Below are positions 32,091 through 45,025 of a DNA stretch of 64,000 nt, piece after piece (position 1 is the first letter of the stretch; each line of letters starts with the position of its first letter). The position numbers and the translations under genes are program-made. Source of the DNA: Chelydra serpentina (taxonomy: Eukaryota > Chordata > Testudines > Chelydridae); contig JBAIAC010000057.1 of the NCBI GenBank assembly GCA_037349315.1, positions 6,634,001-6,698,000 on the forward strand, given 5' to 3'. The notes under the pieces are model-generated. The model saw only the letters and a program-made list of their open reading frames with translations. It ran no database searches and was not told the origin of the DNA.

Positions 32091-32210
32091 ATGGAATCCT
32101 AGAAATGTAGGGTTGGAAGGGACCTCAAGAGGTCCTATAGTCCATTACCCTCATACTGAGACAAGATTAAGTATACTTAGGCCACCCCTAACAGATGTTT
32201 GTGTAACCCA

Positions 32211-33536
32211 TACTCCTGGGGGAATTCTGTGCCACTGCGTGTGCGCAGAATTCATGTCCCCTGCAGATTTCTTTGCTTCCCCGCAGAAAAATGACTTTCT
32301 GACAGGGAAGCTGCAAGAGCAGTCACACACTACTCCCTAGCTGTGCAGGTACATCGTTTCAGGCAGCCAGCGGAGAGGTAAATCACTGCAGGGCTGGGGA
32401 CATCCCAGACAGTGGCTCCTACCCTGAACCAGGATCAACTGCTAATCCCTGCTGGCTGGAGGCAGGAGAGGATGGGACTTCCTCTTCCCCTGGAAGGAGT
32501 GGCTGGGTCTGTGTCAGACCCACCCGCAGAAACGCCCCCCACCTGCACAAAGCTCAGCATCATCCCCTGCTTCCTGCCCTCCTCGCTCCTTAGCTGCGGG
32601 GGGAGGGGTCACTGTACAGGGAGTTGCTCCCCCATCCACCCAACCGCCATGCATCCAGATCTCCATACCCATACACCCCCGCCAAGCCTCACCCCGTACA
32701 CCCAGAACTGCCCTGGCCCTCCATACCCGAACCCCACCCCATTGAACTTCAACCCCTGCATCTGGAGTCCCCTCCACCCACACCCCCTACCTCCGGAACC
32801 CCACCACTGCACCCAGACCACCCCCCACTGAGCTCCCTGCATTCAACCTCCCACACTGATAAGCTCCACACCCCTGCATCACCCTGAGCCCCCACATCCA
32901 GACCCCCACGCCACTGACTCCAATTAGCTGCATCCAGGCCCCCACCCCACCAAGCCCCACTCACCGAGCATCCAGACCTCCCTGCTGAGACCCGCTCACC
33001 CAGACTCCCTCCGCTGACCCCCCAACCACTTTCACGTGGAAGCCCCTGCAGAGTCCCATTGCCCCTGCACCTGGAAACCCCAACGAGCCTCTGGGCATCC
33101 AGATACCCCAACACCTAAACCACCCCGTGAACTGCCTGCACCCAGATTGTCCCATAGAGAATCCTCTCACCCCACACCTGGATCCCCCCACACTGATCCC
33201 CTCCACACTTGGCTCCTGCCTGGTTGAGCCAGCCTGCCCCACACCTGGTGCGCCTGGCACAGAGGGGCAGGGCCCCAGGGTGTTTCTGGGGCAGGCCCAG
33301 GCCTTATGCTGTGTCAGGGTCAGGTGCAGCCTCACTATTGAGTCCATGTCCCCAGGATGGGGAGGCTGCAGGGTGATCTCCCACCTTTGTGCACTCCCAC
33401 GCTGGAGCCTCTGCATTTATTTATTGACGAATAAAACTTGCAGAATTTTGCAGAATTTTACAATATTGTGCGCAGAATTTTTAATATTTTGGTGCATCAT
33501 TTTTTTATTTTTTGGTGCAGAATGCCCTTAGGAGTA
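32211..33536. mobile_element. 1326-bp TIR element inserted in a CR1
   Basis: Ends are inverted: left tactcctgggggaattctg, right cagaatgcccttaggagta, about 18 of 23 positions matching. Flanking aaccca occurs at 32205-32210 and 33537-33542, a 6-bp target duplication. Near each end are gcgcagaattc / tgcgcagaattttt phrases. The interior, about 32600-33230, is a C-rich degenerate minisatellite (ccctgcacccaga, ccccactga). No transposase frame is evident. Superfamily uncertain. Confidence 0.8.
32600..33230 (+). repeat. C-rich degenerate minisatellite inside the TIR element
   Basis: Repeating phrases such as catccagatctccatacccc, ctgcatctggagtccc and ccccacactgat with a period of roughly 30-40 bp. 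Frames of 89-139 codons here are Pro-rich artefacts. Confidence 0.6.
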
Positions 33537-33734
33537 AACCCACGCTTAAAAACCTTCAGGGACAGAGATTCCACAACCTCCCTAGGTTACCTGTTCCAGT
33601 GCTTAACTCTCAGTCAGATGTTTGAAGAAATGAAGAGAAGTGTTGCATTGTGAAGAAAAGTGCTGCAAATGCAAAAACGTTAGTTACAGTCCCAGGTTGG
33701 CCCAGAGAGTCATGACTCATGTTATTGCACACCT

Positions 33735-33970
33735 AGCACCACTCAGCATTAAACATCATTAGCATGTATACAGTGCTTTTCCTGTTCCAAGCATTTGAAA
33801 TATTAGCTAATTAATCTCCACTAAATCATACATCGGAGGTAACTATCATTAGCCCCACTATACAGATGGGGAAACTGAGGCAGACGGGGCAAGTGACTTG
33901 CCCAAGGCCACAGAATGAATCTGTGTTGGAGTCAGGACTAGAATTTGGGGGTTCCTAGCCCTCTGTTGCT
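33735..33970 (+). repeat. MIR-family SINE, well preserved
   Basis: Has the MIR order: cagatggggaaactgaggca, then caagtgacttgcccaaggcc, then a decayed ggactagaatttggggg. Forward orientation. Confidence 0.75.
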
Positions 33971-34511
33971 AGTGAAGCCATTTCTTTCCATGCTTTATTC
34001 GGTGCTGTGTGATCTCTGTTCTGTGGCAGGCATACGTTGGTTTTTCATTTGCATTGCTCCCAGTTACCCAGGGCAGCTCTCCAGGCAGCGCTAGTATCGT
34101 AGGCTCTGTAGCACCAAGAACTGCTCTGCCATCGACTGGAAGGAGCTCTGGAACGCCCTCTGCTAGGAAGGTCCGTGAGGCTGATCTTTGCCCACGGTGC
34201 GTTGATGCTTTAATTACAGCTGTTTGGACTGGTATGAGAGGAGATGACATGGTCAGCTCAGCTGCCTAACCCCTCCTCCCTGGCTGCTTTGTCAGGCGGT
34301 GGCAGTCCCCCTGTGACGTGGGGATCCCTTCAAGGGGAGGCAGATTGTTCCAATAAGGACCCTTCAACATTAGGGGCTGCAATGCCCAGTACTGCCTTCC
34401 TGGGGAAAGGATTGCACTGGCTGATACTGAAGGAGCAATACGTATGTTTTATGTACACTGAGGAATGCCTAAGGCCCTGAGCCTCACCCGGCCTCTCTCC
34501 TGGTGCTCGAG

Positions 34512-34580
34512 CATTCTTGTATTGCATGTTGTTCTTGTATTGCATGTTCTTGTTCTTGTATTGCACGTTCTTGTATTGCT
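34512..34580 (+). repeat. Short tandem repeat, about 15 bp unit
   Basis: Copies of ttcttgtattgcatg occur about four times with partial units between. Antisense frames read as Gln/Tyr/Lys/Asn repeats (MQYKN) and are not genes. Confidence 0.85.
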
Positions 34581-34599
34581 TCTCCAGCAGTAGCCATGG

Positions 34600-35787
34600 T
34601 ATGGGATTTGCTATAACAGATCAGACCGTAGCCTCCTCGAGTCCAGTACCCTGCCCCCTGTAGCAGGCATTGCCTGATGCTTCAGAGAAAGACCTGTCTC
34701 CTTAGGTAGCGCAGACAGCTGTGCAATTTTGGTCACAAAATTGTTTAGCCCCTTCCTTTAAATCCAGCCCTCGTGTTGGACTTGGTAACCGCCCGCAGCC
34801 CAGAATTACGCGGACTATGCTCCAGCATGGAGGGACAGCGGACTGAGGGACTGCAGAAGGATGCAGTGGCTTTGAGGTTGTGTGTGACACTGGTATGGCT
34901 GTGTGGCCCGGGCTGTTTGCTGAATCAGGGGCCACAGCGAAGTGTGGCTTTGTGCTGGGGTGGGAGCGTATGTGTGGCTTTTATTTTTACTCAGGATGGA
35001 ACTTGAGGCGTCTGTGGAAGACGCTGCTTTACGCTTGTTTGTTTTGGCCAAGGCGCTAACTGTTGTGGTTTGTTCTCGTGACGGGGATCCACCCTGCCTT
35101 GCCTCCCCAGGTTCCTGCTGCCTTCCCAGTATAATCAGCACCTGTCTAAGAGGAGATCACGTCCCCTGAGTTCTCTGACGTCTCGAGACACAGTTTCTCC
35201 TGTTGCTCTTGTGTGAGTGTGAGAGAGAGAAAAATATAGCTAGGCCTGGTGAAAAGTGCCAGATGGTCAGCCCTAAAGCCTGCAGGTCTGTCTTTAGCCA
35301 CAGAACTGGTAGAATTCCGGTGGCAGTAGTGGGATTTGGTTACTTTTACATTGCCTCACCCAGGTGTCTCAACCCTGATCTGCAGAGATCACCTCGAGGG
35401 GACCAAAGCAGTGCCCGCTCTCCAGGACCTGGGCAGTCCGATTGCTGCCAGTTGATGTGGCTTCTGTGTCCTCTAGAAGCTGGACTGAGACCCACTGACT
35501 CACGTCATGTCTGTGTGTTCGGTCTGCGGATCAGGTGCCTTCACGATGGTCATGGTGAACCTGTTTGCCTCCCTTTGCTCAGACAGCAGGTTTAGATTCT
35601 GAGGCAAATAGACTTGGCATGACTCATGCTGGGAGTGGAAGGTGCGTTGCCAGTGGCTGATTCAGAAAATCTTTGATCTCTCTTCAGTGGCTGATTTAAT
35701 AGATTGCTGGCAACCAGAGTGTTTAGAAATGGCTTGTCCTGTTGAGTTTCGTCACTCCGTTGTAGGTGGTGTAGCTGTGTGTGTGTG

Positions 35788-35823
<36 letters not shown>

Positions 35824-36877
35824 CTTCTCATCTGGGCCTTTCTCCTTTCTCCCACACTTCAGGGTAATGGGCATCAAAGATCTCCACCAAATCTGCTAGT
35901 TTCTGACCATTCTCCTCACAAGCTAGTCACATTTGGGTCAGCTCTGTTTAGGCTGCCCTGGCGATACCAAGACAAGCCAACATGATGAAGACGTCACTCC
36001 AGCCTCTCTCAAGAGGCGAGCATGAAAAGAATCTCTTTGCTGACTCCTGCAAGTGCTTCTAACGCCATTGTTTTGATACCGCGGTGATAGGTGCTGTACA
36101 AATATCTAAAATGGAGAACGCCAGCTTGTGGCTGCAGCAGGAGATTTGTTTCCATCCGCAGCTGTCTCGGGAGCACATGGAGTAGACCCCTGAGCCCTCT
36201 CTTCTCTGGGTGGGATGCAATTTAAGGAGGCGCATCCCAGTTTTGCCGTAAACATTGGCACACTGCAAATCTGAGCAGGCACTAGTGTTGGCCTTAGCAG
36301 AGGTCAATGTGAGAACAATGGTGTTAAAAGGAAGAGGGAAGGAACCCTGTTAAACCAGTTCCACTTACTGTGGCCGGCATAATTTTTGTTCGGAGGACTC
36401 CCAGCAGGTTTCATGAACAGGGCTCTCTGGAAAGAGGCATAAGCCCTGTTGCACCTCCAGTGTTGTGAAAGCTTTGGAGGAGACTCTCCCCTGTTCTGAG
36501 GAGGCTTTTGGATCCCCTCTCCAGGGTATCTGATTACCCTGGTGAGTGGCGGCATGCGCCTGAGTGGGGCTCTACTGCTGCCCAGCTGGGTTCCTGTACG
36601 GGGCAGTGTTCCCCTGCCAACACGAGCGCGAGCTGCTGTGTCATAGAGCGCAGGCAAGCATGGGCCAGGGACAGGAGTGCAGGATTAGGGGAGGAAGTTG
36701 CAGCCAAAAAAAGAATACTCGATGCAGTAACCAACTTTCTGGTTGCGGTGGTTAATATAATGCTCCTTGGCAGCCCCAGTAAAATCCCCTCTGCCCATGC
36801 ATGACTGGTCCTCTGAAGCTTGTCCCTCATTTTTGCTTTGGCACGTGCAGAATGATGACGTGCTCCATCCCTTAGGT
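34600..36877 (+). other. MACF1 intron, no exon supported
   Basis: Apart from the microsatellite at 35776-35823 I see no named repeat and no exon. The 130- and 125-codon frames at 35203-35595 and 36534-36911 lack any recognisable protein. Confidence 0.4.
35776..35823 (+). repeat. TG/GA microsatellite
   Basis: A (TG)n run interrupted once, followed by (GA)n. It overlaps open frames rich in Val/Cys that are artefacts. Confidence 0.95.
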
Positions 36878-37440
36878 CAGGGGTGGGCAAACGTTTTGGC
36901 CCGAGGGCCACATCGGGGTTGCAAAACTGTATGGAGGGCTGGGTAGGGAAGGCTGTGCCTCCCCAAACAGCCTGGCCCCTGCCCCCTATCCTCCCCCTCC
37001 CACTTCCCGCCCCCTAACTGCCTCCCTCAGAATCCCCGACCCATCCAACCCTCCCCCCCCGCTTCTTGTTCCCTGACTGCCCCCTCCTGAGACCCCCCCG
37101 ACCCTAATCACCCCCCCAGGACCCCACCCCCTATCCAACCCCCCCCCTGCTCCCTGTTCCCTGACTGCCCCGCCCCCTATCCACACCCCTGACAGGCCCC
37201 CCAGGACTCCCATGCTTATCCAACCCCCCCCGCCCCCCTGTTCCCTGTCCCCTGACTGCCCCCCAGGACCCTCTGCCCCTTATCCAACTCCCCAGCCCCC
37301 TTACCACGCCGCTCAGAGCAGCTTGTCTGGCAGCTGTGCGTCCCACCCCCCCAGAGCACTGCCTGCGCGGCGGCGTGGCCCCTGGGGAGGGGGGGACAAC
37401 AGGGGAGGGGCTAGCCGCCCCAGCTGGGCGCTCAGGGGCC
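36878..37440. mobile_element. hAT-like element with C-rich tandem interior
   Basis: Starts CAGGGGTGGGCAAACGTTTT and ggcccgagggccac as in the copy at 4551, with the same ggagggctgggtagggaagg phrase. The interior is C-rich (ctgccccctatcc, gacccatccaacc). The right terminus is not identifiable, so the right edge is approximate. Confidence 0.6.
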
Positions 37441-40400
37441 GGGCAGGACAAACTCTTCCTCCCAGGTCTGCAAGCTAATCTGATGCTTTCTGCTCTGGCT
37501 GATTAGTGCCTCTAGTGCGTCGTGAGGCAATCGGGTTGGGATTCACACACCCCACCTCTGAGCACAGCCGGCGCTGCATACCAGAGCACCTGAGCCAGGA
37601 CTTGCATTCCCAGGCTTTGAGTGCCGAAAAGATTTACGAACTGGAGCAGGTGTGTCTGACTGCAGTGAGGTCATCGAACGTGGTCTTTCCTGTTGGCTTT
37701 GGCGGGTCACAGCGAAGTCCATCGTAAGCAGCTACCCATGAGAACTGGGGAGGAGGAGGAAGGGTGAAGTGGGTCTTCAGTAAAGACTGGACAGAATTGG
37801 ATTGGAAATCCTGGGGGATATGGCAAGCGGGTTGGTTATTGGAAGTGAGGGAAGGTTTCACTCTAAGCAGTGCATTGTGGCGAAGGGAATGATGAGTCCC
37901 TCAGCAACGAACCATTCTCTAGGAACAAGGGAGCAGCTTAAGTCCCTGAAAGCAGCAGTCAGCGTGGTTGGCAAATCACTGTACCAACACTGATTTGAGC
38001 AACTCGGGTCACTTAAGAACAATCGAGTAACTTCCTCAAAAAGTAGCGTGGCTGTTGGGGTCGCGTCATTGATGCACACAGCTGTTCGGCTGCAACTTTT
38101 AGGGACGCTCTCCTCTCTCCGCCCACCTTTCTGAGTAGAATTAAAGCCGTGCAATTCAGCCCAGCTATAAACTAGCGAGACTGAAATGCTATTGAGATGT
38201 TCTGTGTCTTTTATACATGCCAGGGCCTTCAGTTGTCAAGTCCCACCTGTCTGAGAGCAAGGTGAGGGGGAGCCCTTTAAAGGGAGGTGGAGGGAGAATG
38301 GGTTAAAGAGACAAAGCAACAAGTAAAGAATGTGGAAGGAGAATAACACATGGATTGTAAGAGACCTTCAATAAATTATTACTGCCCTTCTCCAGGCAAC
38401 TAGGTTCTTCGGAGCTCTCACTTGAAAGGAGCCTCCGAGTTGCTGGGTCCTGCTGGAGGTTAAACCATTGAGCCCAGTGCTGTAATAAATTACCAATGTG
38501 GTGCCGGTTTAACCTGAACTGGGCAATTTCCCTTGCAGCCGTTTAGGGCCTTGTTAGCAAAGCAGGTGCTGGAGGAGGGTTGCAGGAGGGTTGCTGGGGA
38601 TGTTGTCATGCGGAGAATTGAGGAGGCTGGATAATCCAGGCCTCTGTTCCAGGAGGAAGATTAATCCCCGTGTAGATGTATTCTATGAATGCCAGACTTG
38701 GGGTGGGGTGGGGGAGGTGCACCGGGCGGTGGTGCCCAGCTCTGTTGGGGAAGATTAGTGATCAGTCTGGCTTTGTTTTCTATCAGTCAGATGTCTTTGA
38801 CAGAGGATGATTACAGGGAATTGCTCGTGCCCTGTCCGTTGCAAACGGTCCAATACTGAGACCGGTGCTTTTCTGGAATAAGACTTTCTTTTTCTGTCTG
38901 TCTGTCTTTCTGGCTAAAATTCCCCGGGAAACACACGTGAAAGCAGCACCTGGGGTACGCTTCATTGTAGGGATGGGATTAACAAAGTCTTTTCTGCAGC
39001 CGGTGCTCCCCTCAGGATTGCTTGTAAATGGTGCATTGAGGCGAGAGGCGTCGCTGGGCAGCACCGGGGCAGTGTTTCTGGGCTGCCCCGGTGGAGAGTG
39101 GTGCAAAAGTTTTGTGCTTTTCCTGGACATGCTCGATGGGGACCCGTCTCCTTGAATTTCATAGCAGACCAACCCCTCTGCTCATCCCTGTCTCTCTGCT
39201 CTGCCTCTCAACATGTCTAACTGCCTCTCGGGCTCCTCTCCGCAGCGCGCTTTGTTTGCCTCGTTTGGCACGGTGCTGCCTCATGAAGTTCCGCAGCGGG
39301 GAGCGGATCCTGTCCTGCGCCAGCTGAGCTTTCCAAGGCTGGTGAGGCAATCGCTGGCTGCCGGTCAGGGTGGGGCGCGTGGTGAAGAGAAGCAGCGGTT
39401 GGGGTAATGATAGCGTACGTTGCACACCTTGGGGTGGGGGAAGGAGCGGAACAGGGCGGGGGTGGCAGCGGGAGCTGTAATTAGCAGGGCTGGTTACAGC
39501 CTATTCTGCTGAGTTTGGCACTTGTGAAGAGCCCTCTTGAAGGTGTATTGGGCTGAGAGCCTTGTAAAAGCTACACTGTACAGTGCAGCCTGGCCAGAGA
39601 AAACCTGCTTCTTTCCTACCAGCAACTGGTTGTTCGTGCCTTGCCCACCTGCTGCAAAACTGCACCAGCCAGTGCTGCCTTTGTCCTGCGTGGTTGTTCA
39701 GTGGGGAGGTGGCGCGGGGCGCACCAGCTGCCAGGTTCCTGGGCTGTCAGTGGGATCTGGAGGGTGTGGGGAGAGGCAGAGCAGACTCCTCCCTGCATGC
39801 AGAGGGAATATCGGCTTCCTCAGTGATTGCCACCCGCTCCTACCGTTGCAAAGCCTGTGCGTCAGCAGCGTTTTCACCCCGTAACATCCTCCAGCCTAAA
39901 GGCCTCAGGGGGGCTCTCTCCAGACCCCACACTGTCACTTCCCATTCAGCAAGAAAGGGGTCACCAGTGCAGCAATACAAGGCGCTCATTCTCTGCAGGG
40001 AGCTGTGCGCGCTCTGCATTGCCAGCAGTTCAGGGAGCATGAGACTTTTTTAGTAAACTCCTGTCCTCGGCGTGGCAGCGTTCAGCGTATGAGATGCATG
40101 TGGTCTGAGCAAGACATTAAGAGTCAGGATGCCTGGGTTCTAACAGGAGTTCTGTCACCGTATGGCCTGGAGAGTTATTTAACTTCTATGCCTCGGTTTC
40201 CCCATCTGTAAAGTGGGCCTAAAACTTAGCTACCTCTCAGAGCAAGGCAGCTGTTTGGCTTGAGAAGTGCTAAATAGTAATACTGCCTTAATAGCACAAG
40301 TGCCAGGTTACTGGGACATCTGAGCTGTTCCTTTTGGGATGGGGAACACACAGGCCATGTGTTCTCCATTGTCTCTGAAACTAGAGCTGCTGATGCTAGA

Positions 40401-43229
40401 AAGTTTGGCTTTTCTAATATAGGGGTTATGAGACCTCCTGTGGGAATTCTTCCTGGTTTGCACCGGCTGAAGGTGGGTTGGGGGGAGCTCCTTGGGCGCA
40501 GTCATTGTTCAGTGCTGTACCTCTCCTGTAAAGAAAGCTCGTTACGGTGGTTGTTTGGACAGAGCTGACTGGTGTCTCTGTCCTGATGGGATCATGTCAA
40601 CCCCAGCCAACAGGGTGCAAATTTGGTTCCTGGAATAGGGAGGATCCATAGCAACCTCTGGGCTCGCCCTCAGATTTGTTTCCCTTCATCTCTCTCCTTC
40701 TGAATCATTCTACCTGCAAAAGCATTGTCCTTTGATCTTGGGGAGCTGGGCTTGCTGAGTGCACTGGGTGCTTTAGGAACTGACCTTGAGCTCTCTCTGG
40801 TTCCAGATGATTGTCTCTGGGCATTGCTGGAAGACTGCTGCCCTGACTCCTGGAGTTGTCCTTGCTTGTTTGGTGGGCTGGGATCGTTGCCAGCATTCAG
40901 AGACGTTCTAAAGGCTGAACCCAGAAAGAGAGAAACCCTTAAAGAGAAAGTCCTAGGGAGACTGTTCTCTCCATCAGGCACCCATTGAGCACTTGCTGAG
41001 CAGGGCAAAGTGTTTGTGTTAATCAGCTGGGAACTTCCACGCCACTTGAATAAAAGTTTGTTGTTTTTGGTATGTGAATTCCTTCCAGGCTTTGGATTCC
41101 TGGCGTAGGTTACGTCTTCCTGCAGCCTTACAAGGCACTCTGCAAAATGTGAAGTTAGGGCCTGTTCCCTGTCCCGAAGACGTTGATGGGCCACTAGCTA
41201 ACTGTAGGTAGGAAGGGGGTGGAGAGAGGGGCAAGGGGAAAAGGACTTCTGGGCAGAAGGGTTTGAAGATGCGAGAGGGGGAATGTTTGGCAGATGAGAA
41301 GTGAGTGGCTGTTCCAAGCATAAGGGCTAGAAGGTGTGAAGCCGAGAGTGGTAGAAGGGGAGACTGAGGAAGCAGGAGAGAGGGCAGGTGGGAGGAAACC
41401 TAATGCGGAGATGCAGGTAGACCAAGAACTGTTGTGGGCTCTGACAGTGGGGATGGAGAGCCTGGATCTGTGGACACATGCTGTGGGGACACGAGTGAGT
41501 CTGGAGTGCCTGTTTTGGGGTGGCTGGCTTCTGGGTTTTTTTGTGTCCCAGCGAGCGAGGATTTTATATGGATTTTATACAGTCCCATGAGTTCATATCT
41601 GCCCTGTAATTTCCTCTGCTTGTCAGAGAGCTTGATCAGCTCATTCTGGGCTGTGTCACTTAGGAGGCATAATTAATTTTTTCTGTGAATGAAATGTAGC
41701 TGTTTTTCCATTTCCTAGTTGATTCTGTTTCCCTCCAATGAACACAGAATGCCCTGCTAGAGACCTTCAGGGTCTAGCCGGGCCCAGGAGGGGGCTTTCT
41801 TATACACCTCTCTGCTCCTCCACTTTCTGGGGAGCTTGGCACCTGTGAAATATACCGTGTGGAGCTTTATTCCCATTGGCACTTCCTGCCCCTCTGACGC
41901 TGCAAGCAGAGTTCAGGGTCACTGGGATGTATCAATGTGCTGCATTGCACAATGGAGAGAGATGCTGGCGCTTAAAGTGAAGAGCAGGGGACCCCTGGGT
42001 TGTGCCAGCTCTGCCACTGACTGGCTGGATGCTCTTGAGCAAGTCACAGCACCTGTCTCTGCCTCAGTTTCCCCATCCACAAAATGGGTCGAATTTCCAC
42101 CTGGCAAGGGTTATGCCGCATGTGTCAGCCATGTTGGTAAAGCACGCTAAGCCCTTTGGGTGAGCAGGGACGGCTGTTTGCACTAACTCACCTTCCTGCA
42201 TCGATCCCCCCTTCCACTGCCTTTGCTTCTCGTCTCGCGTCTCTACTGTTTTCCTCCTGTTTGTCTGGAGTTCTCTCCTTAGTGAATGTTAAGGGGCTGG
42301 ATGGTAAGTTTAGTGGCATATTGAATGACTCTCTAATGAATATTTAAGAAGTTCCTTTGCTGCCTGGGTGACTGTGACAGGAGTGAGACCAGGGAAGGTG
42401 GAATAAGGAAATACTAGCCGGGGCCCTGCTCTGTCTCCTGTGGGCTGATGATTTGTGGCCCGCTTTGGCTGTGGTAGGGTGTGTTTGTGGGGTTAGCGGA
42501 CTGGAGTTCCACGGGGCGTCTGTTACCAGCACAATCCGCTCTGCCTTGGCAGGGCCTGAGCGTGGCTGTGACCAAATCCTTCACACACAGCAAAGTGCAA
42601 AGGCCTGTGGGGCAGGAGGGTTTTATACCCGCGGTCACTGCACTGGGGCCAAGAGCAGAGCCTGAGAGCGCCTCTCTGTTCTGAGCTACTTCTCTCTCCA
42701 TCCCTCTGTCTCTTCCCTCCTCCCCAGGGCTGGGTTTGTCCTGTTCTTCCCTACCCCGTTCCCCTCCCCAGCTGAGCTTCTACTAACCTCTCCCAAACTC
42801 AGCATGCGCCTCCCATCCCCACTGCCTAGAGTCTGAGCCCAGGTGCAAGTGAGAAGAGTGAGTTTTTTCCTTCAGCCTCACACCTGAAAGGGTTGTTTTA
42901 CAAAGGAAGGGAAGTGACATCAGTCTCGCTTGCCCCATTTCATAGAGGGTAAATGCAGGAGCCCAGACAGGGAAGTGACTTGGGCAGGGTCCGTGACAGA
43001 ACTGGGACTAGAATCCAGATTTCCGGAGTCCCAGTCCAGGTCTATTCACAGGATCGTGCTTCCTTCCCCCTCCACCCCAGAGGCGCGTCTCCTTTTCTTT
43101 CACTTCCCCACCCTCCTTCTCAAGCTGGTTCTGCTGCTTCCTCCTCCGTCTGCAAGACCCCAGGCCAGGCCTGTGTCAGAATCTTGTGCCAGTACAGTTA
43201 GGGGAATGATTATTTTTTTTAATACAGCG
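37441..43229 (+). other. MACF1 intron with MIR-like pieces
   Basis: Reversed MIR-like fragments at 40075-40285 (gcctcggtttccccatctgt) and 41985-42165 (gcctcagtttccccatccac); forward MIR-like fragment at 42930-43055 (aagtgacttgggcagggtcc). A spliceable-looking but unsupported segment lies at 39246-39341. The remainder holds nothing I can name. Confidence 0.45.
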
Positions 43230-43700
43230 TTTCTATACCGGCAAAAGCCTTAATGTAGCTTATTTCATTCAGGGAATCGGTAGAAGCTAAACCAGCAGTA
43301 GCACACTTTGACCAGTATAGGTGGCACCTCCACTAGGAGGGTTTGTCAGTATAGCTATATTGGTATGGCTTTTCCTCTCCCTCCTCCCCTTCCAGCCTCA
43401 GATGCGACACTGAGGCCATATAGCTACACTGGTGCAGCTATCCCAACACAACTACTCTAGTGTAGACTAGGGCCTGACTCACACTTAGATCTATAAGGTG
43501 CCACAGGACCCTTTGTCGCTTCTACAGATCCAGACTAACGTGGCGACCCCTCTGATACTTGGATCTATGTTGTTTAGGGAAGTGATTTCTTTTACCGCCA
43601 CAGCTATGTCGGTAAAAACCGTGGTGTAGACACTGTCATACCATTATAACTGTGCTTACATCAGTTGGGGGAACCAACATAATTGATAAGCTGTATCCGT
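43230..43700. repeat. Mosaic of decayed DNA elements
   Basis: Phrases ctataccggcaaaagcc, cagtatagctatattggtat, gctatgtcggtaaaaacc and ctctagtgtagactagggcc match the family seen at 1490-1640 and 2398-2474. Inside it, 43488-43560 is a separate repeat tail (aaggtgccacaggacccttt, cagatccagactaacgtggc). Confidence 0.55.
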
Positions 43701-44990
43701 ATAAACCCTTTTACACCGGCACAACGGTGTTCATGCTAGAAGGTTTTGCGGTTCCAACTATACCATTGTGACTATATCCTCCTCATTTAGGCAAGGCTCG
43801 GGCGTCCCTTGCTGCTCTGGGGTTTGCTTATCTCCGCCCTAGGTTCAGAGGAAGCCCTCTGCAGCATGCTTACTCTGAGCCTTTCCCCAGGAGCTGTGTC
43901 ACTCACCATTGGTGACAATGTCATTGGTGCCAAGTCAGGGAAGTGACTAATGGGTTAACGCCATCCTTGCTGCAGTATCCCAACCCTTAAAGGTGACTTT
44001 GGTGGGGCTCTAGAGATAAATAGCCCCGAGGCTGCTTCCAAGTGTCACCTGTCGAGCAAGGTCAGTGGATTCAAGATGGTTGTGATCACTCAGGATTATC
44101 GCAAGTGGCTCCATTGGAGCCAGTATCAGTGGATTGGGATATTTCATCCTCTCCGGCTGTTTCACATGCTTTTGATTCTTGCTGCGGAGGGCAGTTGTCG
44201 GGCTGGGAGATCTTGGGATTCCGCAGGCCGGCAGACAGCTGGGTGTACAGACCCTGTTCCAGAAGCCTACAGGCTCCCTTCCCGTCTCTTCTCATCTCTC
44301 CCCTTCCAGCCGCTCAGACGCTTACACATGGGACGCTGAGCAGGCCATAATATCCTCTGCATGGAACCAGCCCCGCAGCTTTCCCGGGGCAGCTGGAGCA
44401 ATCTCTCCCAGCCCTGGAATTTCAGATGTTCCCTTGCTCGGAGAGGGAGTCTGTGCTTATGAATGAGCTCTGGCAGGCTACAGGCATGCTCCGTTAACCC
44501 TTTCCGAACCAGATGGGAGCAAACAGCCTTTCGCTCAGATGGGAACACAGCTCCCAGAAAGTGACTTGGATGCTCCGGATGTTTGAACCGTCTCAGAGAA
44601 CTGAGGTGTCCCGGCATGGCTGGGAAACATGAGGGCAGAGTAAAGAGGGGGGAAGAGACCAGCACTGTCCTCTTGAAGCCCCATAAGAGACTGGGGAGGG
44701 AAGGAGTTCAGTTCTCATCCCTTTCCCCCTACTCACGGGAGCCTCCTAGCTGAGCTGTCTCCTTGCACCCCACCTCTCCCTGTGGCCATGAAAGTCCTGT
44801 TCCTACTAGTGCCCGTAGCTCTGTTTCAAGCTGGCTTTGAACACGGTCGTGACGCGCTTTGAGTTTGCACTCGGCACGGACTTATTCGCTCACCCTGCTG
44901 GAGCGCGGCGGGGCTTCAGCTAGATCAGCTGCTCCCTCTGTGCATGGGCACCCAGCCGCATGAGCAGAACTGGGGGAGGTACGGGGTGTG

Positions 44991-44993
<3 letters not shown>

Positions 44994-45023
<30 letters not shown>
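44994..45023 (+). repeat. (GT)n microsatellite
   Basis: About 15 uninterrupted GT units with tccgtgtg on both sides. Confidence 0.95.

Positions 45024-45025
<2 letters not shown>

Larger units (their letters stand above)
32091..33640 (-). mobile_element. CR1 LINE 3' fragment split by a 1.3-kb element
   Basis: On the + strand it opens atggaatcctagaaatgtag then ggttggaagggacctcaaga, the reversed CR1 3' end, continues to 32210, and resumes at 33537 with acgcttaaaaaccttcaggg and attccacaacctccctaggt to about 33640. The two parts are colinear with CR1 once the insert and one copy of the 6-bp duplication are removed. Confidence 0.85.
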
